Numbered from the stretch's first letter, positions 9,783 to 19,646 are shown. The stretch is DNA of 64,000 bases from Candidatus Microthrix parvicella Bio17-1 (GCF_000299415.1 NZ_AMPG01000006.1:1-64000); one strand, 5' to 3'. Notes: generated by a model from the letters alone, not told the origin. A program made the numbers and translations.

Positions 9783-10399
9783 GTTCCGATACCGCAACCT
9801 CACCCGAGTCGTTGATCGACATGGGCGGTTATGACGGCGCCTCACCGGGGCCTCGTCTGAAGAACCGTTACAACGATGAGCTTCGTGATCAGGTTCAGGC
9901 TGAACTCGGCCTGGAGAATGTCATGGAGGTCCCCCGCCTCACCAAGATCGTGGTGAACGTGGGTGCCGGCGCTGCCACCGAGCAGAAGGCGCTGATCGAG
10001 AAGATCGTCACCGACATCACCATCATCACGGGGCAAAAGCCGATTGTCACCAAGGCCAAGAAGTCGATCGCAGGCTTCAAGCTTCGAGAGGGCAACCCCG
10101 TAGGCGTGAAGGTCACCCTCCGGGGCGACCGCATGTGGGAGTTCTTCGACCGGTTGGTCAACCTGGCCATCCCTCGGATTCGAGACTTCCGAGGTCTCTC
10201 CCCCAAGAGCTTCGACGGCCGGGGCAACTACACCTTCGGGGTCACCGAGCAGTTGATCTTCCCCGAAATCGATTACGACCAGGTGGACGCCTCCCGAGGC
10301 ATGGACATCACCTTGGTCACGACCGCTCGTACCGATGCTGAAGGCAAGGCCCTGCTCGATGCCTTCAGTTTCCCGTTCCGACGTGAGGGGCAGCAGTAA
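9779..10399 (+). CDS. rplE: 50S ribosomal protein L5
   Basis: This is a 206-residue L5, the 5S rRNA binder of the central protuberance. The conserved core begins at [13 protein letters not shown] after a ~25-residue non-conserved leader. The [20 protein letters not shown] and [11 protein letters not shown] motifs are clear. The GTG at 9779 overlaps the rplX stop by four bases. Confidence 0.95.
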   Translation: MSSDTATSPESLIDMGGYDGASPGPRLKNRYNDELRDQVQAELGLENVMEVPRLTKIVVNVGAGAATEQKALIEKIVTDITIITGQKPIVTKAKKSIAGFKLREGNPVGVKVTLRGDRMWEFFDRLVNLAIPRIRDFRGLSPKSFDGRGNYTFGVTEQLIFPEIDYDQVDASRGMDITLVTTARTDAEGKALLDAFSFPFRREGQQ

Positions 10400-10584
10400 T
10401 GGCGACCAAGGCACTCATCGAGAAGGCCAACCGCAAGCCGAAGTTCAAGGTACGTGGCTACACCCGCTGCAAGCGCTGCGGTCGCCCACGTGCCGTCTAC
10501 CGGAAGTTTGGACTGTGTCGTATTTGTCTGAGAGAGCTGGCCCACGCGGGGGAAATCCCCGGGGTCCGCAAGGCGAGCTGGTGA
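10399..10584 (+). CDS. rpsZ: 30S ribosomal protein S14, zinc type
   Basis: This is a 61-residue short S14 with two CxxC pairs (CKRC and CRIC) that hold zinc. This C+ form is the usual housekeeping version in Gram-positive lineages. The C-terminus [11 protein letters not shown] is diagnostic. The ATG overlaps the rplE stop by one base. Confidence 0.97.
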   Translation: MATKALIEKANRKPKFKVRGYTRCKRCGRPRAVYRKFGLCRICLRELAHAGEIPGVRKASW

Positions 10585-10598
10585 GAGGAGTCTGAACC

Positions 10599-11003
10599 AT
10601 GTCAATGACTGACCCCATCGCCGACATGCTCACCCGTATCCGCAACGCGAACATCGCGATGCACGATCAGGTGCGCATGCCATCGTCCAAGCAGAAGCTG
10701 GCCTTGGCCGAGCTGCTCCGTCGTGAGGGCTACATCGGCCCCTACGAGGTGAACCCGGCTCCCAACGGTCCCGGCGAAACGCTGACGATCACCATGAAGT
10801 ACTCACCGGAGCGCCGACGCGTGATCTCCGGTCTGCAACGGGTTTCCAAGCCCGGCCTTCGTATCTACCGCAAGTCCAGCGAGGTGCCCCGCGTTCTGGG
10901 TGGCCTTGGGATTTCGGTCCTGTCCACCAGCCAGGGGCTGATCACCGACCGGGAGGCGCGTCGCCGCCGGGTCGGTGGCGAGATCCTCTGCAACGTCTGG
11001 TAG
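10599..11003 (+). CDS. rpsH: 30S ribosomal protein S8
   Basis: This is a 134-residue S8, a central-domain rRNA binder that regulates the spc operon in E. coli. [16 protein letters not shown] opens the protein. The C-terminal [20 protein letters not shown] and GGEILCNVW motifs (partial quotes) are intact. A gaggag site precedes the ATG. Confidence 0.97.
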   Translation: MSMTDPIADMLTRIRNANIAMHDQVRMPSSKQKLALAELLRREGYIGPYEVNPAPNGPGETLTITMKYSPERRRVISGLQRVSKPGLRIYRKSSEVPRVLGGLGISVLSTSQGLITDREARRRRVGGEILCNVW

Positions 11004-11012
11004 GAGCGACAC

Positions 11013-11549
11013 ATGTCACGAATCGGAGAACAACCGATCACCCTGCCCGCCGGCGTCACGCTGGCCATTGACGGCGCGACCGTCACCGTCACGGGCCCCA
11101 AGGGCGAACTGAGTCAGGAGATCCCCGCCGGCATCGACGTGTCGCTGGGCGACGGCCTGGTCTCGGTCACGAGGCGGGACGACGAGCGGGAAACCCGTTC
11201 GTTGCACGGCCTGGTGCGCTCGCTGGTGAACAACATGGTCGTTGGTGTGTCCACCGGGTTTCAGAAGGACCTTGAGATCGTGGGTACCGGCTACCGGGCC
11301 ACGGCGAAGGGCAAGGGCATCGAGCTCCAGTTGGGTTTCTCCCACTCGATTACCGTGGACGCCCCCGAGGGCATCACCTTCACCCTTCCTCGAAACACCT
11401 ACATCGAGATCGCCGGCATCGATAAGCAGCTGGTGGGCCAGGTGGCGGCCAACATTCGGGCATTGCGTTCGCCGGAGCCCTATAAGGGCAAGGGTGTCCG
11501 CTACGCCAATGAGCACGTGAAGCGCAAGGCCGGTAAGGCCGGCAAGTGA
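11013..11549 (+). CDS. rplF: 50S ribosomal protein L6
   Basis: This is a 178-residue L6, which binds near the GTPase-factor site. It opens [15 protein letters not shown]. The second domain carries [10 protein letters not shown] and the C-terminal [16 protein letters not shown]. An aggag site is nine bases before the ATG. Confidence 0.97.
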   Translation: MSRIGEQPITLPAGVTLAIDGATVTVTGPKGELSQEIPAGIDVSLGDGLVSVTRRDDERETRSLHGLVRSLVNNMVVGVSTGFQKDLEIVGTGYRATAKGKGIELQLGFSHSITVDAPEGITFTLPRNTYIEIAGIDKQLVGQVAANIRALRSPEPYKGKGVRYANEHVKRKAGKAGK

Positions 11550-11568
11550 GCCGGTCCAGGAGCATGAG

Positions 11569-11934
11569 ATGACGAACAAAACCAACGCCAAACGCCGATC
11601 CCGGATTCGCCGCCACGCACGCGTGCGCAAGGCCGTGGCCGGAACCGAGCAACGCCCCCGCCTCGCCGTGTTCCGCAGCAACCGCCACGTGGTCGCCCAG
11701 GTGATCGACGACACGGCCGGGGTCACCCTGGCCGCAGCCTCCACGCAGGAGGCCGATCTGATCGGTGGCGCCACATCCAACAAGGAGGCGGCCGCGACGG
11801 TCGGCGAGCGAATCGCCGAGCGTGCCAAGGCTGCTGGAGTGACCACGGTGGTCTTCGACCGGGGCGGCTTCCGCTTCCATGGTCGAGTGGCCGCCCTGGC
11901 CGATGCCGCCCGTTCCGGCGGACTGGAGTTTTAG
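11569..11934 (+). CDS. rplR: 50S ribosomal protein L18
   Basis: This is a 121-residue L18, the 5S rRNA partner of L5. [20 protein letters not shown], the [13 protein letters not shown] helix and the closing [20 protein letters not shown] (partial) are diagnostic. A caggagc ribosome-binding site precedes the ATG. Confidence 0.97.
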   Translation: MTNKTNAKRRSRIRRHARVRKAVAGTEQRPRLAVFRSNRHVVAQVIDDTAGVTLAAASTQEADLIGGATSNKEAAATVGERIAERAKAAGVTTVVFDRGGFRFHGRVAALADAARSGGLEF

Positions 11935-11936
11935 AG

Positions 11937-12524
11937 ATGGCCAACAACAACCGTGGTAACTCCCGTGGCGGCGACGATATGTCGCTGCGCGAACAGCGGG
12001 TGATCAACATCAACCGTGTGGCCAAGGTGGTAAAAGGCGGACGTCGGTTCTCCTTCACCGCTTTGGTGGTCATTGGTGATGGTGCCGGTCGTGTCGGGCT
12101 TGGCTACGGCAAGGCCAAAGAGGTGCCCCTGGCGATCCAGAAGGGCACCGAAGAGGCCAAGCGAACCCTCATCAAGGTGCCGATGGCCGGATCGACCATC
12201 GTTCACCCCATCATCGGTGAGCTGGGAGCCGGTCGGGTGATGTTGAAGCCCGCTGCACCAGGTACCGGTGTCATCGCCGGCGGTGCCGCCCGCGCAATTC
12301 TGGAAGAGGCGGGCATCGGAGACGTGCTCTGCAAGTCGCTCGGTTCGCCCAACTACATCAACGTGGCCCGGGCGACCATGAACGGGCTCACCAGCCTTCG
12401 TCGCCCCGACGAGATGGCCCGCCTCCGCGGCCTCGACCCCGAGGAGTTCATGCCCCCCGCCCTGTGGCGTGCGTGGCAGGAGTCCGAGCGGGGCCCCGAT
12501 GCCGAGCCCACCGAGGTTCGATAA
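11937..12524 (+). CDS. rpsE: 30S ribosomal protein S5
   Basis: This is a 195-residue S5, involved in decoding fidelity. [37 protein letters not shown] and the [18 protein letters not shown] region (partial quotes) are typical. About 14 residues of Asn/Gly-rich sequence precede the core, and a ~25-residue charged tail follows. It is two bases from rplR and overlaps rpmD by one. Confidence 0.97.
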   Translation: MANNNRGNSRGGDDMSLREQRVININRVAKVVKGGRRFSFTALVVIGDGAGRVGLGYGKAKEVPLAIQKGTEEAKRTLIKVPMAGSTIVHPIIGELGAGRVMLKPAAPGTGVIAGGAARAILEEAGIGDVLCKSLGSPNYINVARATMNGLTSLRRPDEMARLRGLDPEEFMPPALWRAWQESERGPDAEPTEVR

Positions 12525-12709
12525 TGGCCAAGATCAAAGTGACCCAGACACGGTCGTCCATCGGTTCGAAGCCCAAGCAGCGTGGTTCGCTCAGGGCGTT
12601 GGGGCTTGGGCGGATCGGAAAGTCCAATGTCTTGGAAGACACCCCGGACGCCCGGGGCCAGATCAACAAGGTTCCTCACCTCATCAGCGTCGAGGAGGAT
12701 GACTCATGA
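12524..12709 (+). CDS. rpmD: 50S ribosomal protein L30
   Basis: This is a 61-residue L30. The core [17 protein letters not shown] and [19 protein letters not shown] matches the family, with an acidic C-terminus. The ATG overlaps the rpsE stop (TAATG). A longer frame from 12464 is rejected for that reason. Confidence 0.96.
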   Translation: MAKIKVTQTRSSIGSKPKQRGSLRALGLGRIGKSNVLEDTPDARGQINKVPHLISVEEDDS

Positions 12710-13191
12710 AAATTCACGACCTTGAACCGGCACCCGGTTCCAAGCGCCGCTCCAAGCGGGTCGGTCGCGGCATCGGTGGCAAGGGCGGCAAGACCGCCGG
12801 CCGCGGCACCAAGGGCCAGCGGGCCCGCAACACCGTGCCCGTCGCCTTCGAGGGCGGCCAGTTGCCGCTGTTCCAGCGCCTGCCAAAGCTTCGCGGCTTC
12901 AACAACCCGTTCCGGGTGGAGTATCAGCCCATCAACCTCGATACCATCTCAGAGTGTGGGTTGGACGAGGTGACCCCCGAGACCCTGTTGGGCATCGGGC
13001 TGGTGGGTAAGGGCTCGCTGGTGAAGGTGTTGGGCCGTGGCGAGATCAGCCGCGCCGTCACCGTGAAGGCGCATGCGTTCTCCGCATCCGCCGAGGCGGC
13101 GATTATCGCAGCCGGCGGCAGCGTTGAGCGCCTCGACCTGCCCTACAGCGTGCGGCCCGCCTTCCACGGATCTGCCCACACCAACCGCTAA
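12706..13191 (+). CDS. rplO: 50S ribosomal protein L15
   Basis: This is a 161-residue L15. The N-terminal [20 protein letters not shown] basic segment and the [18 protein letters not shown] motif are diagnostic. The [13 protein letters not shown] helix lies near the end. The ATGA overlap with rpmD fixes the start. It lies 17 bases upstream of secY, the conserved gene order. Confidence 0.97.
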   Translation: MKIHDLEPAPGSKRRSKRVGRGIGGKGGKTAGRGTKGQRARNTVPVAFEGGQLPLFQRLPKLRGFNNPFRVEYQPINLDTISECGLDEVTPETLLGIGLVGKGSLVKVLGRGEISRAVTVKAHAFSASAEAAIIAAGGSVERLDLPYSVRPAFHGSAHTNR

Positions 13192-13208
13192 GCGGTACTG
13201 GAGCACCT

Positions 13209-14546
13209 GTGTTTTCGTCGCTGCGCAACCTTTTTAAGATTCCGGAACTTCGGAACAAGGTGCTTTTCACGCTGTTCATTCTGGCGTTGTACCGACTGGG
13301 GTCCTACATCCCGGCGCCGGGCATCGACCAGTCGGCAGTGGCGGCAATCAAGGCGCAGGCCGAACAGGGTGGTGTGCTCAGCTACCTCCAGTTGTTCTCG
13401 GGTAACGCACTCACACAGTTCGCCATCTTTGCGTTGGGCATCATGCCGTACATCACGGCATCGATCATTCTGCAGATCCTGGGCGTTGTGATCCCCAAGC
13501 TGGAGGAATGGCAACAGCAGGGGGCGGTGGGCCAGCGGAAGATCACGCAGTGGACCCGCTACGTCACCATCGGCATCGCCGTGTTGCAGTCGACCGGCTT
13601 TGTCTACCTCTTCCAGAACGGTGGCGGCGGGCTGAGTACCAACGAGAACATCTCGCTGGTGACCAACTTCAACCTGGGCACGCTCTCCCTCATCGTGGTG
13701 ACGTTTACCGCAGGTACCGCACTGCTCATGTGGATGGGCGAACTGATCACTCAGCGCGGCATCGGAAACGGCATGTCGCTGATCATTTTCTGCTCGGTGG
13801 TGTCCAGCTTCCCGTCGGTTGGTGCCAGCCTGCGAGCTTCGAACGGCTGGTTTGCGGTTGCGTTGGTTGCCGTGGTCGCCGCCATCCTGCTGGTGTTCAT
13901 CATCTACATCGAAAACGGCACCCGTAAGATCCCAGTGCAGTTTGCGAAGCGTCAGGTGGGCCGTCGTATGTATGGCGGACAGAGCACCTACATTCCGCTG
14001 AAGGTCAACCAGGCGGGCGTCATCCCGATCATCTTTGCGTCAGCGTTCCTGCAGATGCCGGTGCTGCTGGTGAACGTGCTGCCCCAGACCGACTGGGGCA
14101 ACGCCATTCGAAAGTGGATCAACGACAACCTGGTGGCGGCGGCCTCGCCGATCTATCTGGGCATCTTCGGATTGTTGATCTTCGCATTCAGCTACTTCTA
14201 CACGTCGATCGCGTTCGACCCGGTGCAACAGGCCGATCAGCTGCGCAAGCAGGGCGGCTTCATCCCCGGCATCAGGCCAGGCCCGCAGACCGAGCGTTAC
14301 CTGGCCAAGGTGCTCAACCGGATTACCTTCCCGGGCGCCCTGTTCATCTCGTTCCTTGCGCTCGCCCCAACCATCATCATCATCATGATCGTGGGCAAGG
14401 CCAACTCGGGCATTGCCTTCTCGATCGGTGGAGCATCGCTCCTGATCGCCGTGGGTGTGGCCCTCGAACTGATGAAACAGATCGATGGCCAGTTGATGTT
14501 GCGCAACTACGAGGGCTTCCTCTCCGACAAGCCGGAGAAACACTGA
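13209..14546 (+). CDS. secY: Preprotein translocase subunit SecY
   Basis: This is a 445-residue channel protein with ten membrane segments. Family hallmarks include FALGIMPYITASIILQ, the GIGNGMSLIIF plug-adjacent region, QFAKRQVGRRMYGGQ, and the cytoplasmic loop PGIRPGPQTERYL before TM9. It forms the SecYEG export pore. Its GTG start follows a ctggag site. It overlaps adk by one base. Confidence 0.98.
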   Translation: MFSSLRNLFKIPELRNKVLFTLFILALYRLGSYIPAPGIDQSAVAAIKAQAEQGGVLSYLQLFSGNALTQFAIFALGIMPYITASIILQILGVVIPKLEEWQQQGAVGQRKITQWTRYVTIGIAVLQSTGFVYLFQNGGGGLSTNENISLVTNFNLGTLSLIVVTFTAGTALLMWMGELITQRGIGNGMSLIIFCSVVSSFPSVGASLRASNGWFAVALVAVVAAILLVFIIYIENGTRKIPVQFAKRQVGRRMYGGQSTYIPLKVNQAGVIPIIFASAFLQMPVLLVNVLPQTDWGNAIRKWINDNLVAAASPIYLGIFGLLIFAFSYFYTSIAFDPVQQADQLRKQGGFIPGIRPGPQTERYLAKVLNRITFPGALFISFLALAPTIIIIMIVGKANSGIAFSIGGASLLIAVGVALELMKQIDGQLMLRNYEGFLSDKPEKH

Positions 14547-15190
14547 TGAGGTTGGTCATCTTTGGTCGCCAGGGTGCCGGTAAGGGCACGCAGTCGAAAC
14601 TGCTCGCGTTGCACCTCGACGTGCCCCACATCTCCACAGGGGACATCTTCCGCGCCGCCATCTCCGCAGGATCCGAGATCGGCCTGGCGGCCAAGGCCAT
14701 CATGGACCGCGGCGACCTGATTCCCGACGACGTGCTGCGCGGCATCGTCGCCGAACGCCTGGCGCAGCATGATGCCGCCAATGGTTGGTTGCTGGACGGG
14801 TTCCCCCGCACCCCGAAGCAGGCCACCGACCTTGATGAGATCGCGGATCCACCGTTGGACCTGGCCATCAACCTCGAGGTTCCCGAGGACGTCGTGGTGC
14901 AACGGATCGGCTCGCGCCGAGTGTGCGAGGCCTCCGGCCACATTTATACCGTCGGCGACCCCGCCGCGGATTCGGCCCGCTGCGAGATTGACGGTAGCCC
15001 GGTGGTTCAACGCGACGATGACACCGAGGAGGCGGTTCGGCACCGCCTGGCGCTTTACGCCCAACAGACCGAACCGCTGCTCGGTCGTTATGACCGCGCC
15101 GGCATGTTGGTGACCGTCGACGGCGTTGGAGATGTTGATGAGGTCGCACAGCGCGTGGCCTCCGCCGTCGAGGGGCGGAAGGCCACATGA
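14546..15190 (+). CDS. adk: Adenylate kinase
   Basis: This 214-residue enzyme interconverts ATP, AMP and ADP. The P-loop GRQGAGKGTQ (residues 7-16), the AMP-binding ISTGDIFRAAI, the DGFPRT motif and the LID are visible. The start overlaps the secY stop (TGATG), so the longer frame from 14114 is a shadow. The LID keeps two cysteines but not a full four-cysteine zinc set. The map gene that often follows adk in this cluster is absent, and infA comes next. Confidence 0.97.
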   Translation: MRLVIFGRQGAGKGTQSKLLALHLDVPHISTGDIFRAAISAGSEIGLAAKAIMDRGDLIPDDVLRGIVAERLAQHDAANGWLLDGFPRTPKQATDLDEIADPPLDLAINLEVPEDVVVQRIGSRRVCEASGHIYTVGDPAADSARCEIDGSPVVQRDDDTEEAVRHRLALYAQQTEPLLGRYDRAGMLVTVDGVGDVDEVAQRVASAVEGRKAT

Positions 15191-15201
15191 GCACCTCGGT
15201 T

Positions 15202-15229
15202 TTGTCTCACCGCCGGTTGGGGATAAGAT
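15202..15229 (+). promoter_or_regulatory. Promoter ahead of infA
   Basis: TTGTCT (15202-15207) and TAAGAT (15224-15229) are 16 bases apart. The predicted start is near 15236, giving a leader of about 160 bases before infA. It would drive infA-rpmJ-rpsM-rpsK-rpsD-rpoA-rplQ separately from the S10-spc part. Confidence 0.5.
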
Positions 15230-15396
15230 TGTCAGTCGGCTCGGGCGCTCTTCGAACTTCGCAGCACGGTATTGCACCGTATGCGCCCATTTCTCCGGTT
15301 TCCAACCCCACCCGGGGCGCTGGCCGTTGCCGCCGCCCACACCTCGCACTCGGCCGCAATGGTCGAGTCCCGTCCGTCCGCAACTGAGGAGTTACC

Positions 15397-15621
15397 CTGC
15401 CGAAGTCCAAAGAAGACGCCATCGTCATGGAAGGCACCGTCAACGAGTCGCTGCCCAATGCGATGTTTCGCGTCGAGCTGGAAAACGGCCACCAGGTGCT
15501 GGCCCACATCTCCGGAAAGATGCGCATGCACTACATCCGCATCCTGCCCGGCGACAAGGTTCAGGTGGAGCTCACCCCCTACGACCTCACCCGAGGTCGC
15601 ATCACATACCGGTACAAGTAA
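15397..15621 (+). CDS. infA: Translation initiation factor IF-1, apparent CTG start
   Basis: This is a 74-residue OB-fold factor that binds the 30S A site. [20 protein letters not shown] and the C-terminal [14 protein letters not shown] are diagnostic. The family N-terminus ([14 protein letters not shown]) is encoded in frame from a CTG at 15397. An in-frame TGA sits at 15385, and no ATG, GTG or TTG lies between it and the internal ATG at 15427. An aggag site lies six bases before the CTG. Starting at 15427 would remove the first beta strand and leave 64 residues. A rare CTG start is therefore the best reading. Confidence 0.9.
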   Translation: MPKSKEDAIVMEGTVNESLPNAMFRVELENGHQVLAHISGKMRMHYIRILPGDKVQVELTPYDLTRGRITYRYK

Positions 15622-15672
15622 TCAACCAGCAAGTTTCGACGGCAACGTCGTCGAGGAGCCCGAGAGGCAGCC

Positions 15673-15786
15673 ATGAAGGTTCGAACCAGCGTCAAGCGCA
15701 TGTGTGAAAAATGCACGGTCATCCGTCGGGGTGGCACCGTGCGGGTGATTTGTGACAACCCGCGTCACAAGCAGCGTCAGGGCTGA
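15673..15786 (+). CDS. rpmJ: 50S ribosomal protein L36
   Basis: This is a 37-residue L36 beginning [14 protein letters not shown] and ending [10 protein letters not shown]. The zinc ligands CxxC...C...H ([12 protein letters not shown]) are complete, so this is the zinc-binding C+ form. It sits between infA and rpsM as usual. Confidence 0.97.
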   Translation: MKVRTSVKRMCEKCTVIRRGGTVRVICDNPRHKQRQG

Positions 15787-15834
15787 GGTCGGAATCCATG
15801 GTTGAGATCCAGATGATCGAGGAGCGCTAAAGAC

Positions 15835-16212
15835 ATGGCACGTATTGCCGGAGTGGACATTCCACGCGAGAAGCGGTTGGTGATCTCCCTCACCTACATC
15901 TATGGCGTCGGCCCCAGCCAGGCGTCGGCGATCCTGGAGAACATCGGTCTCCCCGAGGACACCCGTGTCCGCGACCTGACCGAGGCTGAGGTCAGCCAAC
16001 TCCGCGCCTACATCGAGGCCAACCTCAAGGTGGAGGGCGACCTGCGCCGAGAGGTGCAACAGAACATCAAGCGCAAGATGGAGATTGGCTCCTATCAGGG
16101 GCTTCGGCACCGTCGTGGCCTCCCCGTGCGGGGCCAGCGCACCCACACCAACGCCCGCACCCGTAAGGGCCCGAAGAAGACCGTGGCCGGCAAGAAGAAG
16201 GTCCGCAAGTAA
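15835..16212 (+). CDS. rpsM: 30S ribosomal protein S13
   Basis: This is a 125-residue S13, which contacts P-site tRNA and L5. [26 protein letters not shown] and the C-terminal [18 protein letters not shown] are typical, ending in a lysine-rich tail. A ggagcgctaaagac ribosome-binding region precedes the ATG. A ten-codon mini-ORF (15798-15830) ends four bases before this start and overlaps the binding site. Confidence 0.97.
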   Translation: MARIAGVDIPREKRLVISLTYIYGVGPSQASAILENIGLPEDTRVRDLTEAEVSQLRAYIEANLKVEGDLRREVQQNIKRKMEIGSYQGLRHRRGLPVRGQRTHTNARTRKGPKKTVAGKKKVRK

Positions 16213-16285
16213 TTCCTGCGGACCTGCCCCGATCATCACCGATCACCGAACGATCCATACACCGGAACGAAGCTGAGGAAGACGA

Positions 16286-16684
16286 ATGGCCAAGCCCCAA
16301 GCCGGCGGACGCAAACCCCGCCGTCGTGAGCGCAAAAACGTCACGCATGGCGTCGTGCACATTAAATCGTCGTTCAACAACACGATCATCGCCATCTCCG
16401 ACCAGGAGGGCAACATCCTCGCCTGGGCGTCGGGTGGCAACGTTGGTTTCAAGGGCTCTCGGAAGTCCACGCCCTACGCCGCCCAAATGGCGGCCGAACA
16501 GGCGGGCCGGAAGGCCATGGAACATGGCGTCCGGCGAGTGGACGTGATGGTCAAGGGACCCGGTTCCGGTCGAGAGACCGCCATCAGGTCGATTCAGAAC
16601 CTCGGTATCGAGGTCATCGGCATCAAGGATGTCACCCCCGTACCCCACAATGGCTGCAAGCTGCCCAAGCGGCGCCGTCAGTAG
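16286..16684 (+). CDS. rpsK: 30S ribosomal protein S11
   Basis: This is a 132-residue S11 of the 30S platform. [34 protein letters not shown] and the C-terminal [18 protein letters not shown] are diagnostic. A gaggaag site is eight bases before the ATG. Confidence 0.97.
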   Translation: MAKPQAGGRKPRRRERKNVTHGVVHIKSSFNNTIIAISDQEGNILAWASGGNVGFKGSRKSTPYAAQMAAEQAGRKAMEHGVRRVDVMVKGPGSGRETAIRSIQNLGIEVIGIKDVTPVPHNGCKLPKRRRQ

Positions 16685-16701
16685 CAGGAAGGAACAAACA
16701 C

Positions 16702-17319
16702 ATGTCCCGCTACACAGGACCCCGGGCGCGCGTCTCGCGCCGCCTCGGCACCAACATCTGGGGAACCAAGGGCGAAGACCTCGCCATGGAAAAGCGTCCC
16801 TACCCACCAGGTCAGCACGGCCGCACCCGACGACGCGGCAACGTGTCGGAATATCTTGTGCAGTTGCAGGAGAAGCAGAAGGCGCGCTTCAGCTACGGCC
16901 TGACTGAGAAGCAATTCCGCAAGCTGTACGAAGAGGCCTCCCGCCGGCCTGGGGTCACGGGTGAGACCCTGCTGATGTACTGCGAGCTGCGTGTCGACAA
17001 TGTCGTCTACCGCTCAGGACTGGCCGCCACCCGGCCCCAGGCCCGCCAGCTGGTGAGCCACGGTCATTTCGAGGTGAACGGCAAGCGGGTGCACACCCCC
17101 AGCTACCGCCTGCGGAAGGGCGATGTGGTCACGCTGCGCGAGAAGAGCCGCGAGATGATCACGATCACCTGGAACAAGGACACCCTCGATCGCACCCCTC
17201 CGGCCTGGCTGGAGCGTGGGGAGAACAACAACTCCATCACGGTGCGCGAACTGCCGGTGCGCGAACAGATCGACATCCCGGTGCGCGAACAGCTCATCGT
17301 CGAGCTCTACTCCAAGTAA
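16702..17319 (+). CDS. rpsD: 30S ribosomal protein S4
   Basis: This is a 205-residue S4, a primary 16S rRNA binder. The N-terminus MSRYTGPRARVSRRLG lacks zinc-binding cysteines (C-minus form). The YPPGQHG motif and the S4 RNA-binding domain (RLDNVVYR-like, then ARQLVSHGHFEVNGKRV) follow. It is 17 bases after rpsK. Confidence 0.97.
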   Translation: MSRYTGPRARVSRRLGTNIWGTKGEDLAMEKRPYPPGQHGRTRRRGNVSEYLVQLQEKQKARFSYGLTEKQFRKLYEEASRRPGVTGETLLMYCELRVDNVVYRSGLAATRPQARQLVSHGHFEVNGKRVHTPSYRLRKGDVVTLREKSREMITITWNKDTLDRTPPAWLERGENNNSITVRELPVREQIDIPVREQLIVELYSK

Positions 17320-17417
17320 GGCCGACGGAACCGCCCCCCGACCCGGGGGCGTCCTCCACCGGCGAAGTACCAACGAAGTTTCTCCACGATCACCCCCCCT
17401 AGGAAGGTGCGACCACC

Positions 17418-18362
17418 ATGCTCGTGATCCAACGACCCACGGTCGAAGCCCTCGACGAGGGCGAAGGTACCCGTCAGCAGTTCGCCATCGGCCCACTTGA
17501 GCCCGGCTTCGGGCACACGATGGGCAATTCGCTGCGCCGTACATTGCTGTCCTCCATCCCGGGCGCTGCCATCACCTCTGTGCGATTCGATGATGCGCTG
17601 CACGAGTTCGACACGATTCGCGGTGTGGCAGAGGATGTCACCGACATCATCCTGAACCTGAAGGATGTCGTCGTCTCGTCGGAGTCCGATGCGCCGGTGG
17701 TTCTCCGCCTCGATGTGGCGGGCCCCGCCACGGTGACCGCCGGCAACATTCGTACCACCACCGATGTGGAGATTCTCAACGGCGAGCTGGCGTTGGCCAC
17801 GGTGAATGAGGATGGTCACTTGGCCATGGAGCTCACCATCGAGCGTGGCCGTGGCTACTCGCCCGCCGACTCGACCAAGGGCAACACCACCATTGGTGCA
17901 ATTCCCATCGATGCCATCTACTCACCGGTTCGGCGCGTGTCCTTCACGGTGGAGCCCACCCGGGTTGAGCAGTCGACCAACTACGACCGCTTGGTGATCG
18001 ACATCGAGACCGACGGTTCGTTGGAGCCCCGTGATGCATTGGCCTCGGCCGGCGCCACGTTGACCGGCCTCGTACAGCTCGTTGCCGAGCTGACCGACGA
18101 GCCCGAAGGACTCGAGCTGGGCGATTTGGCACCCGCTGCCGGTTTGTCGCCCGATCTTGAGCTGCCCATCGAAGACCTGGAACTCTCCGAGCGTCCCCGC
18201 AACTGCCTGAAGCGGGCCCAGGTGAACACCGTGGGCGAACTGTTGTCGAAGACCCCCGACGACCTACTGGCCATCACCAACTTTGGACAGAAGTCCCTCG
18301 ACGAGGTGCTCGTCAAGCTTGACGAGCGAGGGCTGTCCCTCAACTCACGGGAGCTCGGATGA
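17418..18362 (+). CDS. rpoA: RNA polymerase alpha subunit
   Basis: This is a 314-residue alpha. The N-terminal assembly domain carries [18 protein letters not shown]. The C-terminal promoter-contact domain carries [16 protein letters not shown] and [10 protein letters not shown]. The residues around the DNA-contact arginine read ERPRNCLK. An aggaagg site precedes the ATG. It overlaps rplQ by four bases. Confidence 0.98.
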   Translation: MLVIQRPTVEALDEGEGTRQQFAIGPLEPGFGHTMGNSLRRTLLSSIPGAAITSVRFDDALHEFDTIRGVAEDVTDIILNLKDVVVSSESDAPVVLRLDVAGPATVTAGNIRTTTDVEILNGELALATVNEDGHLAMELTIERGRGYSPADSTKGNTTIGAIPIDAIYSPVRRVSFTVEPTRVEQSTNYDRLVIDIETDGSLEPRDALASAGATLTGLVQLVAELTDEPEGLELGDLAPAAGLSPDLELPIEDLELSERPRNCLKRAQVNTVGELLSKTPDDLLAITNFGQKSLDEVLVKLDERGLSLNSRELG

Positions 18363-18715
18363 AGGGCACACCAACCAAGGGCAAGCGCATGGGCGGCTCG
18401 GCCAAGCATCAGCGGCTGATGCTGGCCAACCTGGTCGCTTCGCTGGTGGCTGCGGAACGAATCGTCACCACCGAGGCCAAGGCCAAGGCGTTGCGCCCCG
18501 TGGCCGAGAAGGTCATCACCAAGGCGGCAAAGGGCGGCCTGCACAATCACCGCCAGATCCTCGCGTTTCTCAACGACACCGAGATCGCCGACAAGCTGAT
18601 GGAGGACGTCGGTCCGCGCTATGCCGACCGGCCGGGTGGGTATACCCGCATTCTGAAGCTGAGCGACCGCCGCAAGGGTGATAACGCCCCGATGGCGATC
18701 ATCGAACTGGTCTGA
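18359..18715 (+). CDS. rplQ: 50S ribosomal protein L17
   Basis: This is a 118-residue L17. [37 protein letters not shown] and the closing [14 protein letters not shown] are diagnostic. The ATGA overlap with rpoA couples the two genes. It ends the alpha operon proper. Confidence 0.97.
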   Translation: MKGTPTKGKRMGGSAKHQRLMLANLVASLVAAERIVTTEAKAKALRPVAEKVITKAAKGGLHNHRQILAFLNDTEIADKLMEDVGPRYADRPGGYTRILKLSDRRKGDNAPMAIIELV

Positions 18716-18893
18716 CGCTCTTTGGGGCGGCAGCACCGAGCGGCAATGACCCCCTGGGCCGCCTCGCTCTGCCTCTGGGCGCCATCACCCGACGGCACTA
18801 CCTCGATGCGACCGCTCGACCCCTTCGATGGGGCGGGTGGTCGTCTCGCGTCGGCGTCGCTCAACCCGACGTCGGCGTCGGGGGAGAGCTGAG

Positions 18894-19646
18894 GTGACGC
18901 GGTGGCGGCTGGATGTCGCCTATGACGGCTCCGGCTTTAGGGGGTTCGCCGTCAACGTTGGGATCCGCAGCGTTGCCGGGGAGTTGCAGGGTGCCCTGGC
19001 GAAGATGTGCGGCCACGCGGTGGTGCTGGTGTGTGCCGGTCGGACCGACGCCGAGGTGCACGCCCGGCGCCAGGTGGTGCATTTCGAGAGCGATGCCAAC
19101 CTGGACTCGCTTCGGATGGTGCGTTCGCTCAACCGGATGTTGGGGCCCGAGATCGCCGTGATCGCGGCACTCGTGGTGCCCGGGTCGTTCGACGCTCGAT
19201 TTTCGGCGATATGGCGCCGGTATCGCTACTCGGTGGTTACCTCGGTATGGGTTGATCCCCAGCTGGCCCGCTTTGTTTGGCACACCGAGGGCGACCTCGA
19301 CGCGGAGGCGATGCGCGAGGCGGCTCAGACGTTTGTTGGCCGGCACGACTTCTCTGCATTCTGTCGTCGCACGCCGCCGGCGCCTGGCAGGCCGGAGCGA
19401 TCGCGGGTCCGCAACCTTTTCGAGTTTGCCATCGTTCCCGACGGTACAAATCGGCTGGACTTCTGGGTGCTTGCCAGCTCGTTCTGCCATCACCAGGTGC
19501 GATCGATGGTGGGAACGCTCGTCGAGGTGGGAGAGGGCCGACGCAGCGTGGCCTCGGTTGCTGAAGCCCTGGAATCTCAAGATCGACAGCAGTGCGGGCG
19601 GGTGGCCCCGGCTCATGGCTTGACGCTGTGGGAGGTGGGGTACTGA
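18894..19646 (+). CDS. truA: tRNA pseudouridine synthase A
   Basis: This 250-residue enzyme makes pseudouridine at positions 38-40 of tRNA anticodon arms. The catalytic Asp is D52 in CAGRTDAEVHA. Family members usually have Gly where residue 54 is Glu here. The RRYRYSV, FVGRHDFSAFC and FCHHQVRSMVGTLVEVG motifs are intact. I chose the GTG at 18894 (ggggagag upstream), because the longer frame begins with a run of arginines. It follows rplQ, the common actinobacterial order. Confidence 0.93.
   Translation: MTRWRLDVAYDGSGFRGFAVNVGIRSVAGELQGALAKMCGHAVVLVCAGRTDAEVHARRQVVHFESDANLDSLRMVRSLNRMLGPEIAVIAALVVPGSFDARFSAIWRRYRYSVVTSVWVDPQLARFVWHTEGDLDAEAMREAAQTFVGRHDFSAFCRRTPPAPGRPERSRVRNLFEFAIVPDGTNRLDFWVLASSFCHHQVRSMVGTLVEVGEGRRSVASVAEALESQDRQQCGRVAPAHGLTLWEVGY

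Noticed and set aside
15427-15621. infA starting at the ATG at 15427
   Set aside because: It would remove conserved N-terminal residues and has no ribosome-binding site, whereas the CTG has one at ideal spacing.
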